Source of the DNA: an uncultured bacterium
Lineage (GTDB): Bacteria > Cyanobacteriota > Vampirovibrionia > Gastranaerophilales > Gastranaerophilaceae
DNA length: 12,243 nt
NCBI GenBank assembly: GCA_900551965.1
Contig: URYF01000049.1
Coordinates: forward strand, 1-12,243
Direction of reading: 5' to 3'
Shown here: in pieces, positions 6,626-12,243 of the stretch
How the letters are laid out: each line of letters starts with the position of its first letter
How positions within the stretch are numbered: position 1 is the first letter of the stretch
Made by a program: the position numbers and the translations under genes
Notes under the pieces: generated by a model
The model's input: only the letters and a program-made list of their open reading frames with translations
Told to the model about the DNA's origin: nothing
Databases searched by the model: none

Positions 6626-7171
6626 TTACCTGTTTAATTTCTTACTTAAATCTTCTAACTTAGCGCGGATACTTGTATCAATTACGCAATCTCCGATTTT
6701 AAATGTCAGTCCCGCGATAAGACTTTTATCCACCTTCCATACAGGTGTTATTTCACAATTTAATTTATGTTCCAATTTGAACAGTACATTTGTTTTATTT
6801 TCAAAATTCAATTCTATTGGTGAAGTTATTTCAACGGTTTTTTTGTTTGATAAATCTTCAAGCATATTTGAATAAGCTTCTTTTATAGCAGCAAGTTCAT
6901 TAAATCTGTTTTTTTCGACTAAAATTTTTAATAAATTAAGTAATTTCTCATCTATTTTATTTTCGAATATTGAATTCAATATTTCTACTTTTTTTGAAAT
7001 AGAAATAGAAGAATTTTCCATAACGATTTGCAAATCTTTTGATGATTTTAATATTTTTAAAATTTCGTCGAGTTCAATTGCAATGTTTTTATAAGCACCA
7101 CTTTCGGAGGTACTTTCCAAAAGTGCCTTTGCGTAAGTTTTTGAAATTGTAGAAATCATTGTTTTAGTCAT
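6626..7171 (-). CDS. atpH: F-type ATP synthase delta subunit (OSCP)
   Basis: Delta sits on top of F1 and ties the alpha N-termini to the peripheral stalk formed by b and b'. The 181-residue protein fits the family length. Its N-terminal helical domain starts with the typical TYAKALLES pattern (12-20), and the C-terminal part carries the family-like region around LIAGLTFKIGDCVIDTSIRAKLEDL (150-174). The start ATG overlaps the b stop codon by one base (TAATG), a classic sign of coupled translation. A second in-frame ATG four codons in (Met5) is also possible, but the overlap favours Met1. The sequence is divergent, as is usual for delta, and the assignment rests on both the motifs and the position between b and alpha. 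Confidence 0.95.
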   Translation of the reverse strand: MTKTMISTISKTYAKALLESTSESGAYKNIAIELDEILKILKSSKDLQIVMENSSISISKKVEILNSIFENKIDEKLLNLLKILVEKNRFNELAAIKEAYSNMLEDLSNKKTVEITSPIELNFENKTNVLFKLEHKLNCEITPVWKVDKSLIAGLTFKIGDCVIDTSIRAKLEDLSKKLNR

Positions 7172-7680
7172 TACAGTTTCACCTTATCTAATTCTTCCAG
7201 ACTCTCCATAAAAAACTTGTTATGAAGATTAGGGTTTGAATCAAGTGTTTCCAATATATATTGTTTTGCAAGTTCAACTGATGCTTTTGAGGTTTTTTCG
7301 CACATAAGATTTGATATCTTTTTTTCTTCAATTTGAACTGCGTTTTCTACGTTTTGTTCAATATCGGAAATTGTTTTATTTGTGGTTTCTTCTATTTTTG
7401 ATTTAAAAATAGATGCTTTATCTTTAGAATTGTTTTTTAAGGTTTCAATATCCTGCGGGAGTTGTTTCATCAATTTTTCAGCTTCGTCTATAAGTCTTTG
7501 AGATGAGATTTTTTCTTCATCCGATTTTTTTAGACTTTCTTTTACTTTGTCAACTGCACCGTCAAAAGATTTTCCAAGATTTAATTTTTTTACAATTGCA
7601 CCCAAGATAATCAACATCACTATGAAGTTGAAAGTATTTGAAGTTATCAGTAGTTTTAAAAATGAAATTATTTCCTGCAT
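7171..7680 (-). CDS. atpF: F-type ATP synthase b subunit (peripheral stalk)
   Basis: The b subunit is a single-pass membrane protein whose long cytoplasmic helix forms half of the peripheral stalk. Here 169 residues show a membrane segment at about 10-30, a basic turn (KKLNLGK, 31-37), then a long charged region rich in Lys, Glu and Ser with coiled-coil character up to about residue 150. It starts 2 bp after the b' stop and its own stop overlaps the delta start, so b', b and delta are tightly coupled. Two consecutive b-type genes between c and delta are the arrangement of cyanobacteria and other b/b' heterodimer bacteria. Calling this one b and its upstream neighbour b' follows the cyanobacterial order and the N-terminal resemblance of the neighbour to b'. 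Confidence 0.92.
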   Translation of the reverse strand: MQEIISFLKLLITSNTFNFIVMLIILGAIVKKLNLGKSFDGAVDKVKESLKKSDEEKISSQRLIDEAEKLMKQLPQDIETLKNNSKDKASIFKSKIEETTNKTISDIEQNVENAVQIEEKKISNLMCEKTSKASVELAKQYILETLDSNPNLHNKFFMESLEELDKVKL

Positions 7681-7682
7681 GT

Positions 7683-8156
7683 TTAGTCCATAACCTTATT
7701 TACCGGTTCTAAATTAGTCTTGTTTATTCTTGTTTCCGCACCCAAAAGCTTATATACAATATTTGAAGCTAAATTTTTCACTACGGTTTCTTTTATTGTA
7801 TTCTTTATTACTTCTTCTTTTTGTGCTAATTCATCTTTCTTTGCTTGAATCTCAGCTTTTGATTTTGCTCTGGCAGAAACTATTTTTTTTGAAGATTCAC
7901 TGTGAGCAATTTCGACAGCTATCCTAATTTCGTGCCGGCATTCTTCTTTTGTTTGTTCCAATTTAGCGTTGCGGGTAAGATTTATATCTTGTGCAGAATT
8001 TTTAAATCTTTGAGAATCCTCGTAATTAGAACTGATGTACTCGTCACGTTTTCTTATTATATTCAAAATCGGATTATAAAATATCGCATTCATAATCAGG
8101 ATAAATACAATAAAACTAAACATAGCTATTAAAAATGTAGCATTAAATTCAAACAT
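7683..8156 (-). CDS. atpF2: F-type ATP synthase b' subunit (second peripheral stalk subunit)
   Basis: This 157-residue protein is the second b-type subunit, expected to pair with b in a heterodimeric stalk. The N-terminus FEFNATFLIAMFSFIVFILI (2-21) followed by MNAIFYNPI (22-30) has the FD/NAT...L.FNA.FY.P pattern I know from cyanobacterial and plastid b'. The single membrane segment spans about 6-29. A long, highly charged helix with heptad-like Lys/Glu/Ala content follows to about 140. A clear Shine-Dalgarno (AAGGAAA) precedes the ATG, 11 bp after the c gene. The symbol atpF2 is one of several used for b'; cyanobacterial literature uses atpG for b', which is avoided here because of gamma. 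Confidence 0.9.
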   Translation of the reverse strand: MFEFNATFLIAMFSFIVFILIMNAIFYNPILNIIRKRDEYISSNYEDSQRFKNSAQDINLTRNAKLEQTKEECRHEIRIAVEIAHSESSKKIVSARAKSKAEIQAKKDELAQKEEVIKNTIKETVVKNLASNIVYKLLGAETRINKTNLEPVNKVMD

Positions 8157-8167
8157 TAGGTTTCCTT

Positions 8168-8407
8168 TTATTTAACAAAAATCAATAACAATGCAACAAG
8201 TAAAGCATAAATTGCTGTTGCTTCAGCTAAACCTGCACCCAAGATAAAGTTTTTGAAAGCTTCGTCTTTAATTTCCGGTTGGCGTGCAATAGCATCTAAT
8301 ACACCTTTAGTTGCAATACCAAGTCCTAAACCTCCGCCGATTGCGCCGAAACCGATTGCAATCCCTGCACCTAATTTTGCTAAATCCAAAGTTTGTTCAA
8401 TTGCCAT
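8168..8407 (-). CDS. atpE: F-type ATP synthase c subunit (rotor ring)
   Basis: The c subunit forms the membrane rotor ring and carries the translocated ion. The 79-residue hairpin has two membrane helices (about 8-34 and 52-78) joined by the polar loop ARQPE (41-45), which contacts gamma and epsilon. The ion-binding carboxylate is Glu62 in GLAEATAIY (59-67). Aligned on the RQP loop to Na+-translocating c subunits such as that of Propionigenium modestum, the position of Na+ ligand Gln32 is Leu29 and that of Ser66 is Ala63, while Thr64 and Tyr67 are kept. This argues for H+ use, or at most weak Na+ binding. The gene has the strongest Shine-Dalgarno of the operon (GAAGGAGG), fitting the need for about ten or more copies per enzyme. 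It starts 20 bp after the a gene. Confidence 0.98.
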   Translation of the reverse strand: MAIEQTLDLAKLGAGIAIGFGAIGGGLGLGIATKGVLDAIARQPEIKDEAFKNFILGAGLAEATAIYALLVALLLIFVK

Positions 8408-8420
8408 AAAATCCTCCTTC
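8408..8420 (-). promoter_or_regulatory. Strong Shine-Dalgarno of the c-subunit gene
   Basis: Read on the minus strand, GAAGGAGGATTTT directly precedes the ATG. AAGGAGG is a near-perfect anti-16S match at good spacing, stronger than the sites before b', b or gamma. It probably raises c synthesis relative to the single-copy subunits encoded on the same mRNA. Confidence 0.8.
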
Positions 8421-8427
8421 TTATATT

Positions 8428-9117
8428 TTATTCTTCTTTAATTGCTAACGAAATATATGTTGTTGATAAAAGTGTAAATACCAGAGCCTGAATTAATGCG
8501 ACAAATAGTTCAAACAGCATAAAAGGCAATGGAATAAGAACTGCAGCCAAACTCAAAACCGTAGCGACAAGCACTTCTCCTGCAAAAATATTTGCAAAAA
8601 GTCGCAGCGCCAGTGAAAACGGTCTTACAAACAGTTCTAAAGTATCTACAAGGGTAATTATAATACCTTCAATAGAAAAACCTTTGAAAAAGAATTTAAA
8701 ACCGTTTCTTTTTACACCATAAAATATATAATATATTGAAACAACAATAGCCATAGCTGCTGTCATATTTATATCGTTATTAGGAGATGCCAGTTCTCCG
8801 TGTGTTAAGTGAATAAGTTTTAAAGGAAGCTGTCCAACTAAGTTTGCTGTCAGGATAAACATAAACAGTGTTAAAATAATCGCGATATGTTTTTGAGCCT
8901 CATCATTACCCATTGAAGACTTACAAATATTGTTGAAATATTTGACAATATTTTCTCCGACCAGTTGAAGTTTTCCGGGGATTAAGCTAAGGTTCCTAGT
9001 GGTGGTAAATGCAAAAATTATTAATAACAGCATAGATAGCCACATTGTAATAAGTGTATCCATATTAAATGATACACCATGACCTAAAAAGCTTATTTTA
9101 TAAACCCAGTGTTCCAT
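8428..9117 (-). CDS. atpB: F-type ATP synthase a subunit
   Basis: Subunit a is the stator channel that passes ions to and from the c ring. The 229-residue protein has about five or six hydrophobic segments (near 22-40, 77-97, 116-134, 149-162, 178-199, 202-226). The essential arginine is Arg172 in SLALRLFANIFAGE (168-181), corresponding to E. coli Arg210 in SLGLRLFGN. The final helix carries the expected LIQALVFTLLSTTYI pattern (208-222). It is the first gene of the operon. No atpI-like gene precedes it; the upstream neighbour is the divergent birA. The start is supported by AAGGGAG six bases upstream. It is somewhat shorter than the E. coli subunit (271), as in many bacteria with short N-termini. 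Confidence 0.97.
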   Translation of the reverse strand: MEHWVYKISFLGHGVSFNMDTLITMWLSMLLLIIFAFTTTRNLSLIPGKLQLVGENIVKYFNNICKSSMGNDEAQKHIAIILTLFMFILTANLVGQLPLKLIHLTHGELASPNNDINMTAAMAIVVSIYYIFYGVKRNGFKFFFKGFSIEGIIITLVDTLELFVRPFSLALRLFANIFAGEVLVATVLSLAAVLIPLPFMLFELFVALIQALVFTLLSTTYISLAIKEE

Positions 9118-9138
9118 TTTTCTCCCTTCGTGACTTCC

Positions 9139-9167
9139 ATGGTATCACCGAAAAACTTTTTTAGCAA
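9139..9167 (-). promoter_or_regulatory. Candidate promoter of the ATP synthase operon
   Basis: On the minus strand TTGCTA (complement of 9162-9167) lies 17 bases upstream of TACCAT (complement of 9139-9144), which is preceded by TGA, an extended -10 element. Each hexamer matches the consensus at 4 of 6 positions. Transcription would start near 9132, leaving about 15 bases with the Shine-Dalgarno before the atpB ATG. A weaker alternative -10 (TATATT, complement of 9201-9206) lies further upstream. Confidence 0.45.
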
Positions 9168-9233
9168 ATGTTTTTTCTAGTTAAGGTTTCCTATTTTATT
9201 AATATAGTTGGTATTATTTATTTTTAAAAGTTT

Positions 9234-9262
9234 TTTATAAATATTTTTGTTTGTTATATAAT
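9234..9262 (+). promoter_or_regulatory. Candidate promoter of the birA-oad operon
   Basis: A perfect TATAAT at 9257-9262 is spaced 17 bases from TTTATA (9234-9239, 4/6 to the -35 consensus). The start of transcription would fall around 9269, on a 10-bp palindrome. The leader would be about 28 bases and ends with the strong ribosome site AAGGGGAG (9286-9293) just before the birA ATG. Confidence 0.55.
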
Positions 9263-9267
9263 CATGG

Positions 9268-9277
9268 TACACGTGTA
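9268..9277. promoter_or_regulatory. Perfect palindrome TACACGTGTA at predicted birA start site, possible operator
   Basis: TACACGTGTA is identical to its own reverse complement and has a GC-containing centre in otherwise AT-rich DNA. It begins 5 bases after the -10 hexamer, where a bound repressor would block transcription start. No regulator gene is in the window, and the BirA encoded here has no DNA-binding domain, so it is not a self-regulating BirA operator. Chance occurrence cannot be excluded for a 10-bp site. Confidence 0.4.
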
Positions 9278-9296
9278 TAGTCCGTAAGGGGAGAAA

Positions 9297-10016
9297 ATGA
9301 AAGTTATTATTCTGGATGAAGCAGATTCTACGAATAGCTATGCAAAGTTAAATATTGATAACTTTGATGACAGAACTGTTGTCCATGCTAAAAAACAAAC
9401 TTGCGGAAGAGGAAGGTTAAATCGTAAATGGGTTGATTTGGGCGGTGATAATCTGTTTATGTCTGTTATTCTGAAACCTTCTGATACCTTTAAAGAGATT
9501 TATCCTAATATTACCCAGTATTTATCTGTAGTTTTGTGCCATGTGTTAGAAGAATATGGAGTTAAACCTCAAATAAAGTGGCCGAATGATGTTTTAATTG
9601 ATGGTAAAAAGATTGCGGGGATTCTGTCTGAAACTGTTATGCAGGGAGCAAATTTCAAAGGGTTAGTACTTGGCATTGGGGTTAATTTAAATTCTGAGCC
9701 TGAAATATTGGACAAAATCCCGGATAAAATCGCAACTGCCTTAAATGTTGAATTTGGTAATAATATTGATTTAAAAGAATTTAGAGATAAGTTACTTGAT
9801 GAATTTTTTAAAAATTATGATGAATTTTTAAAATCAGGTTTTGAATTTATAAAAGAAGATTATTCAAAAAGAAACTGTTTTTTAGGCAAAGAGCTTAAAG
9901 TTCAGGTATTCAATAAATTAGAATGCGGGTTTGCTAAGTCGATTAATGACAAAGGTGAGCTTGTTTTGGAAAAAGACGGTAAAGAATTTGTACTTACAAT
10001 AGGAGATATTTTATGA
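9297..10016 (+). CDS. birA: Biotin--[biotin carboxyl carrier protein] ligase, catalytic type without HTH
   Basis: This enzyme activates biotin with ATP to biotinyl-AMP and attaches it to the lysine of a carrier domain. The 239 residues begin directly at the catalytic fold with LDEADSTNSYAK (6-17). The nucleotide/biotin loop is CGRGRLNRKW (36-45), followed by KWPNDV (94-99), KKIAGILSE (104-112, with the conserved lysine) and GIGVNLN (126-132). Residues from about 190 form the small C-terminal domain. The N-terminal winged-helix DNA-binding domain of E. coli BirA is absent, so this is a monofunctional ligase that cannot itself repress transcription. Its stop overlaps the oadG start (ATGA), and the next gene encodes a biotinylated protein, so the OadA biotinyl domain is its evident substrate. 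Loop residue Asn42 is where many family members have Gly. Confidence 0.95.
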   Translation: MKVIILDEADSTNSYAKLNIDNFDDRTVVHAKKQTCGRGRLNRKWVDLGGDNLFMSVILKPSDTFKEIYPNITQYLSVVLCHVLEEYGVKPQIKWPNDVLIDGKKIAGILSETVMQGANFKGLVLGIGVNLNSEPEILDKIPDKIATALNVEFGNNIDLKEFRDKLLDEFFKNYDEFLKSGFEFIKEDYSKRNCFLGKELKVQVFNKLECGFAKSINDKGELVLEKDGKEFVLTIGDIL

Positions 10017-10249
10017 GTGGAAATTTATCAAACGGGTTAGTATTACTCGGAATGGGCATGGGATTTGTACTATGCTTTTTAGTAATCTTGATTTTTTCAA
10101 TGGGGATTATGTCAAGATCTGTTCAATATTTGAACAAGCTTTTCCCTGAAGCTGTTGAAGAAGTTAAATCAACGGTTAAAAAGACAGTTGCAAATGCTGA
10201 TGAAGCGATAGCTGTAGCAATTGCCGCTATTATGGCAAAAAGAAGCTAG
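10013..10249 (+). CDS. oadG: Sodium-pumping decarboxylase gamma subunit (OadG)
   Basis: OadG is the small membrane subunit that holds the soluble carboxyltransferase subunit to the Na+-pumping beta subunit. The 78-residue protein has a single N-terminal membrane helix (about 8-32) with the family-like GLVLLGMGMGFVL opening, then a linker and a C-terminal Ala/Ile-rich helix (DEAIAVAIAAIMAKRS, 63-78) resembling the conserved tail of OadG proteins. It starts inside the birA stop codon (ATGA overlap) and is followed 55 bp later by oadA, the usual partner. The sequence is short and variable, so the family assignment leans on the context as well as on the pattern. Confidence 0.87.
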   Translation: MSGNLSNGLVLLGMGMGFVLCFLVILIFSMGIMSRSVQYLNKLFPEAVEEVKSTVKKTVANADEAIAVAIAAIMAKRS

Positions 10250-10304
10250 GTTTAACCTGCTTATTATTTAATGTTATTCATTATTAAACGAAAGGATAAA
10301 AAAC

Positions 10305-12098
10305 ATGGGAAAGAAACTTATTAAAGTTATGGATACATCTTTCAGAGATGGTTTCCAATCTGTTTACGGAGCCAGAGTATTTGTTGATGATTTTATTCCG
10401 GCATTGAAATCTGCTGTTGATGCAGGTATCAGACATTTTGAAGTTGCGGGCGGAGCAAGATTCCAATCTCCGATTTTCTATTGCAATGAAAATGCTTTTG
10501 AAACAATGGATAAAATCAGAGCTGCTGTTGGTCCTGATATTAACCTTCAATCTTTATCAAGAGGGGTTAACGTTGTAGGACTTGATTCTCAGTCTCGTGA
10601 TGTTATTGATCTTCACGCAAAAATGTTTGCAAAACACGGTGTTACTACTGTTAGAAACTTTGATGCGTTAAATGATGTTAACAATTTATTATACTCAAGC
10701 CAATGTATTAAAAAACACGGTTTGAAACATGAGGTTACTATCACAATGATGGAACTTCCTATCGGTTGTGAAGGTGCTCATGATGTAGCTTTTTATGAAA
10801 AAGTTCTTCGTTCAATTTTAGATGCAGGTATTGAATTTGATTCTCTTGCATTCAAAGATGCTTCAGGTACTTCAGCTCCAAGAAAAGTATTTGAAACAAT
10901 TAAAAGAACTCGTGAAATTTTGGGTGCTGATGCTGATATCAGATTCCACTCTCACGAAACTGCAGGTACCGGCTTAGCTGCATATTTAGCTGCTTTAGAA
11001 GGCGGAGCAAATTGTATCGACTTATCAATGAAACCGGTTTCCGGCGGTACTGCTCAACCTGATATCGTTTCTATGTGGCATGCATTAAAAGGTACTGAAT
11101 ACGATTTAGGTATTGATGTTGAAAAAATTCTTGAAACCGAAGAAATCTTCAAAGATTGTATGAAAGATTATTTCTTACCTCCTGAAGCTTTATCAGTTAA
11201 TCCAATGATTATTTCTTCACCATTACCTGGTGGTGCTTTGACTGCTAACACCCAAATGTTACGTGATAACAACTTGATGGAAAAATTCCCTGAAGTTGTT
11301 GCAGCTATGAAAGAAGTTGTTGAAAAAGGCGGTTTCGGTACATCTGTCACTCCGGTTTCTCAATTCTACTTCCAACAAGCATTTAACAATGTAATGTTTG
11401 GCAAATGGAAGAAAATTGCTGAAGGTTACGGAAAAATGGTTCTTGGATATTTTGGTAAAACTCCTTGCGAACCGGATGCCGAAGTTGTTAAAATTGCAGA
11501 AGAACAACTAGGTTTACAACCTACAACTGAATTGGTTGTTGACTTGAACGATAAAGATCCTAACAAAGGACTTGAAGTTGCTAAGAAAAGACTTGAAGAA
11601 GCTAATCTTCCTGTTAATGACGAAAACTTATTTATTTCTGCAGCTTGTAAAGAAAAAGGTATTTTATTCTTGCAAGGTAAAGGAACAATCGGTGTTCGTA
11701 AAAATGAAGCAAAAGCGGAAGCTAAAACTCCGGATTCAGGTGCATCTAGCAACGGTTATACAGTTACAATTAACGGTAAAAAATATGCTGTTGCATTGGA
11801 AGGCGGAAAAGCTACAGTTAACGGTAAATTATTTGACTTTAATGTTAAAGAAGGTATTGAAGCAAAAGCTGTTGATTCAGGTGAAGGTACCCCTGTAAAA
11901 GCTGCACTTCCTGGAAACGTATTGAAAGTATTAGTTTCTGAAGGTGATTCTATTGCAGAAGGCGATGTAATTGCGGTTGTAGAAGCTATGAAAATGGAAA
12001 CAGAAATTAAATCACCTGTTGGTGGTACAGTTAAATCTGTAGAAATTGAAGTAGGAAATAAAGTTCAGACAGGTCAAGTCCTGGTAACAGTAGGTTAG
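10305..12098 (+). CDS. oadA: Biotin-dependent decarboxylase alpha subunit with fused biotinyl domain (OadA type, divergent)
   Basis: The protein should transfer the carboxyl group of oxaloacetate (or a related acid) to biotin, for decarboxylation by OadB with Na+ export. Of 597 residues, about 5-270 form the metal-dependent carboxyltransferase barrel. Asp10 in MDTSFRDGFQS (9-19), Lys184 in FKDASG (183-188), and His215/His217 in HSHETAG match the metal and carboxyl-lysine positions of the family. RNFDALNDV (117-125) and SGGTAQP (246-252) are also family blocks. Residues about 290-480 are the conserved OadA/pyruvate-carboxylase domain with PGGALTANTQ (308-317). A linker with two NGK-turn strands follows, then the biotinyl domain (about 530-597) with AMKME and biotin-accepting Lys563. 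The first motif differs from the usual DTTxRDAHQSL, and the usual WGGATFD is AGGARFQ (48-54). I recall similar variants in Campylobacterota. The ribosome site is AAAGGA. Pyruvate carboxylase subunit B is the alternative, but the oadG and oadB neighbours argue against it. Confidence 0.92.
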   Translation: MGKKLIKVMDTSFRDGFQSVYGARVFVDDFIPALKSAVDAGIRHFEVAGGARFQSPIFYCNENAFETMDKIRAAVGPDINLQSLSRGVNVVGLDSQSRDVIDLHAKMFAKHGVTTVRNFDALNDVNNLLYSSQCIKKHGLKHEVTITMMELPIGCEGAHDVAFYEKVLRSILDAGIEFDSLAFKDASGTSAPRKVFETIKRTREILGADADIRFHSHETAGTGLAAYLAALEGGANCIDLSMKPVSGGTAQPDIVSMWHALKGTEYDLGIDVEKILETEEIFKDCMKDYFLPPEALSVNPMIISSPLPGGALTANTQMLRDNNLMEKFPEVVAAMKEVVEKGGFGTSVTPVSQFYFQQAFNNVMFGKWKKIAEGYGKMVLGYFGKTPCEPDAEVVKIAEEQLGLQPTTELVVDLNDKDPNKGLEVAKKRLEEANLPVNDENLFISAACKEKGILFLQGKGTIGVRKNEAKAEAKTPDSGASSNGYTVTINGKKYAVALEGGKATVNGKLFDFNVKEGIEAKAVDSGEGTPVKAALPGNVLKVLVSEGDSIAEGDVIAVVEAMKMETEIKSPVGGTVKSVEIEVGNKVQTGQVLVTVG

Positions 12099-12102
12099 GA
12101 GG
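12097..12102 (+). promoter_or_regulatory. Shine-Dalgarno of oadB overlapping the oadA stop
   Basis: AGGAGG shares its first two bases with the TAG stop of oadA and lies 6 bases before the oadB ATG. The overlap suggests coupled translation and fits equimolar synthesis of the pump subunits. Confidence 0.8.
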
Positions 12103-12108
12103 TCGCAG

Positions 12109-12243
12109 ATGATATTATCAGAAGGATTAATGCAGCTGTGGCAGTCTACAGGTATTTACAATATGGTAGAAAAAGCTGATCCTGCAATTACCAGTTCATT
12201 AGAACAGTTTTTACACCAGTTTGGACACCCGATTATGCTTGTA
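12109..12243 (+). CDS. oadB: Sodium-pumping decarboxylase beta subunit (OadB), 5' fragment cut by window edge
   Basis: The first 45 codons run off the end of the window. OadB is the polytopic membrane subunit that decarboxylates carboxybiotin and exports Na+. The visible part shows an amphipathic N-terminus with LMQLWQSTGIYNM (7-19), then a linker and the beginning of a hydrophobic stretch (HPIMLV, 40-45). This is like the start of OadB proteins, where a short helix with a GI/GL pattern precedes the first membrane segment, usually with a longer wording of GHAIMI. A perfect Shine-Dalgarno overlaps the oadA stop. The call rests mainly on the position after oadG and oadA, since no catalytic region is visible. 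Confidence 0.8.
   Translation, partial: MILSEGLMQLWQSTGIYNMVEKADPAITSSLEQFLHQFGHPIMLV

Noticed and set aside
6570..6875. Open frame of 101 codons on the plus strand opposite the atpH/atpA junction, and similar antisense frames elsewhere.
   Set aside because: They lie wholly over well-supported genes, lack ribosome sites and recognisable motifs, and are reading-frame shadows.
9297..10016. BirA as an autorepressor of the birA-oad operon through the palindrome at 9268.
   Set aside because: The protein begins at the catalytic domain and has no winged-helix region, so it cannot bind an operator as E. coli BirA does.
10305..12098. Annotation of this gene as pyruvate carboxylase subunit B.
   Set aside because: The domain set is shared with that enzyme, but the flanking genes encode the membrane gamma and beta subunits of a sodium-pumping decarboxylase and no biotin carboxylase gene is adjacent.
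1..12243. Search for CRISPR arrays, insertion sequences, phage genes, toxin-antitoxin pairs and tRNA or rRNA genes.
   Set aside because: No regularly spaced repeats, transposase or integrase motifs, or structural RNA signatures were recognised on either strand; apart from the two FTG-motif genes, the window reads as ordinary chromosomal energy-metabolism operons.

Overview
The window most likely comes from a non-photosynthetic relative of the Cyanobacteria, class Vampirovibrionia (formerly Melainabacteria), probably the gut order Gastranaerophilales. Four things in the sequence support this. The DNA is AT-rich. The ATP synthase cluster runs a-c-b'-b-delta-alpha-gamma with two b-type subunits and no beta or epsilon gene, which is the cyanobacterial/plastid split arrangement. 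The gamma subunit seems to lack the redox insert of photosynthetic gamma subunits. Two large membrane proteins start with an Asn/Gln-rich leader ending in a Phe-Thr-Gly (FTG) motif, a style I associate from memory with this group. The taxonomic call is inference; no rRNA or other marker gene is present.

Layout. Bases 1-407 are a very AT-rich intergenic region with several inverted repeats, a 20-bp direct repeat, and a promoter just before the first gene. Bases 408-3868 (+) hold two tandem paralogous 571-residue multi-pass membrane proteins of unknown function. A strong bidirectional hairpin terminator at 3872-3902 separates them from the convergent ATP synthase operon. That operon runs on the minus strand from 9117 to 3919: atpB (a), atpE (c), b', b, delta, alpha, a 68-residue zinc-finger/membrane protein, and gamma. 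A 179-bp divergent promoter region (9118-9296) follows. On the plus strand then come birA (biotin ligase without a DNA-binding domain), oadG, a divergent oadA with a fused biotinyl domain, and the first 45 codons of oadB, cut by the window edge.

How it works together. The plus-strand operon encodes a complete biotin-dependent, sodium-pumping decarboxylase of the oxaloacetate decarboxylase type, plus the ligase that would attach biotin to Lys563 of OadA. Decarboxylation would export Na+. The divergent operon encodes most of an F-type ATP synthase; its beta and epsilon subunits must lie elsewhere. The c subunit keeps the ion-carrying Glu62 but has Leu and Ala where two classical Na+ ligands (Gln and Ser) would be. 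The rotor is therefore probably H+-coupled, and the two pumps would be linked through an antiporter or an ion-promiscuous rotor.

The points most worth following up are the zinc-finger/membrane protein inserted in the ATP synthase operon, the tandem FTG-motif membrane protein family (one member repeats the motif near its C-terminus), the divergent OadA, and a perfect palindrome at the predicted birA-oad transcription start.
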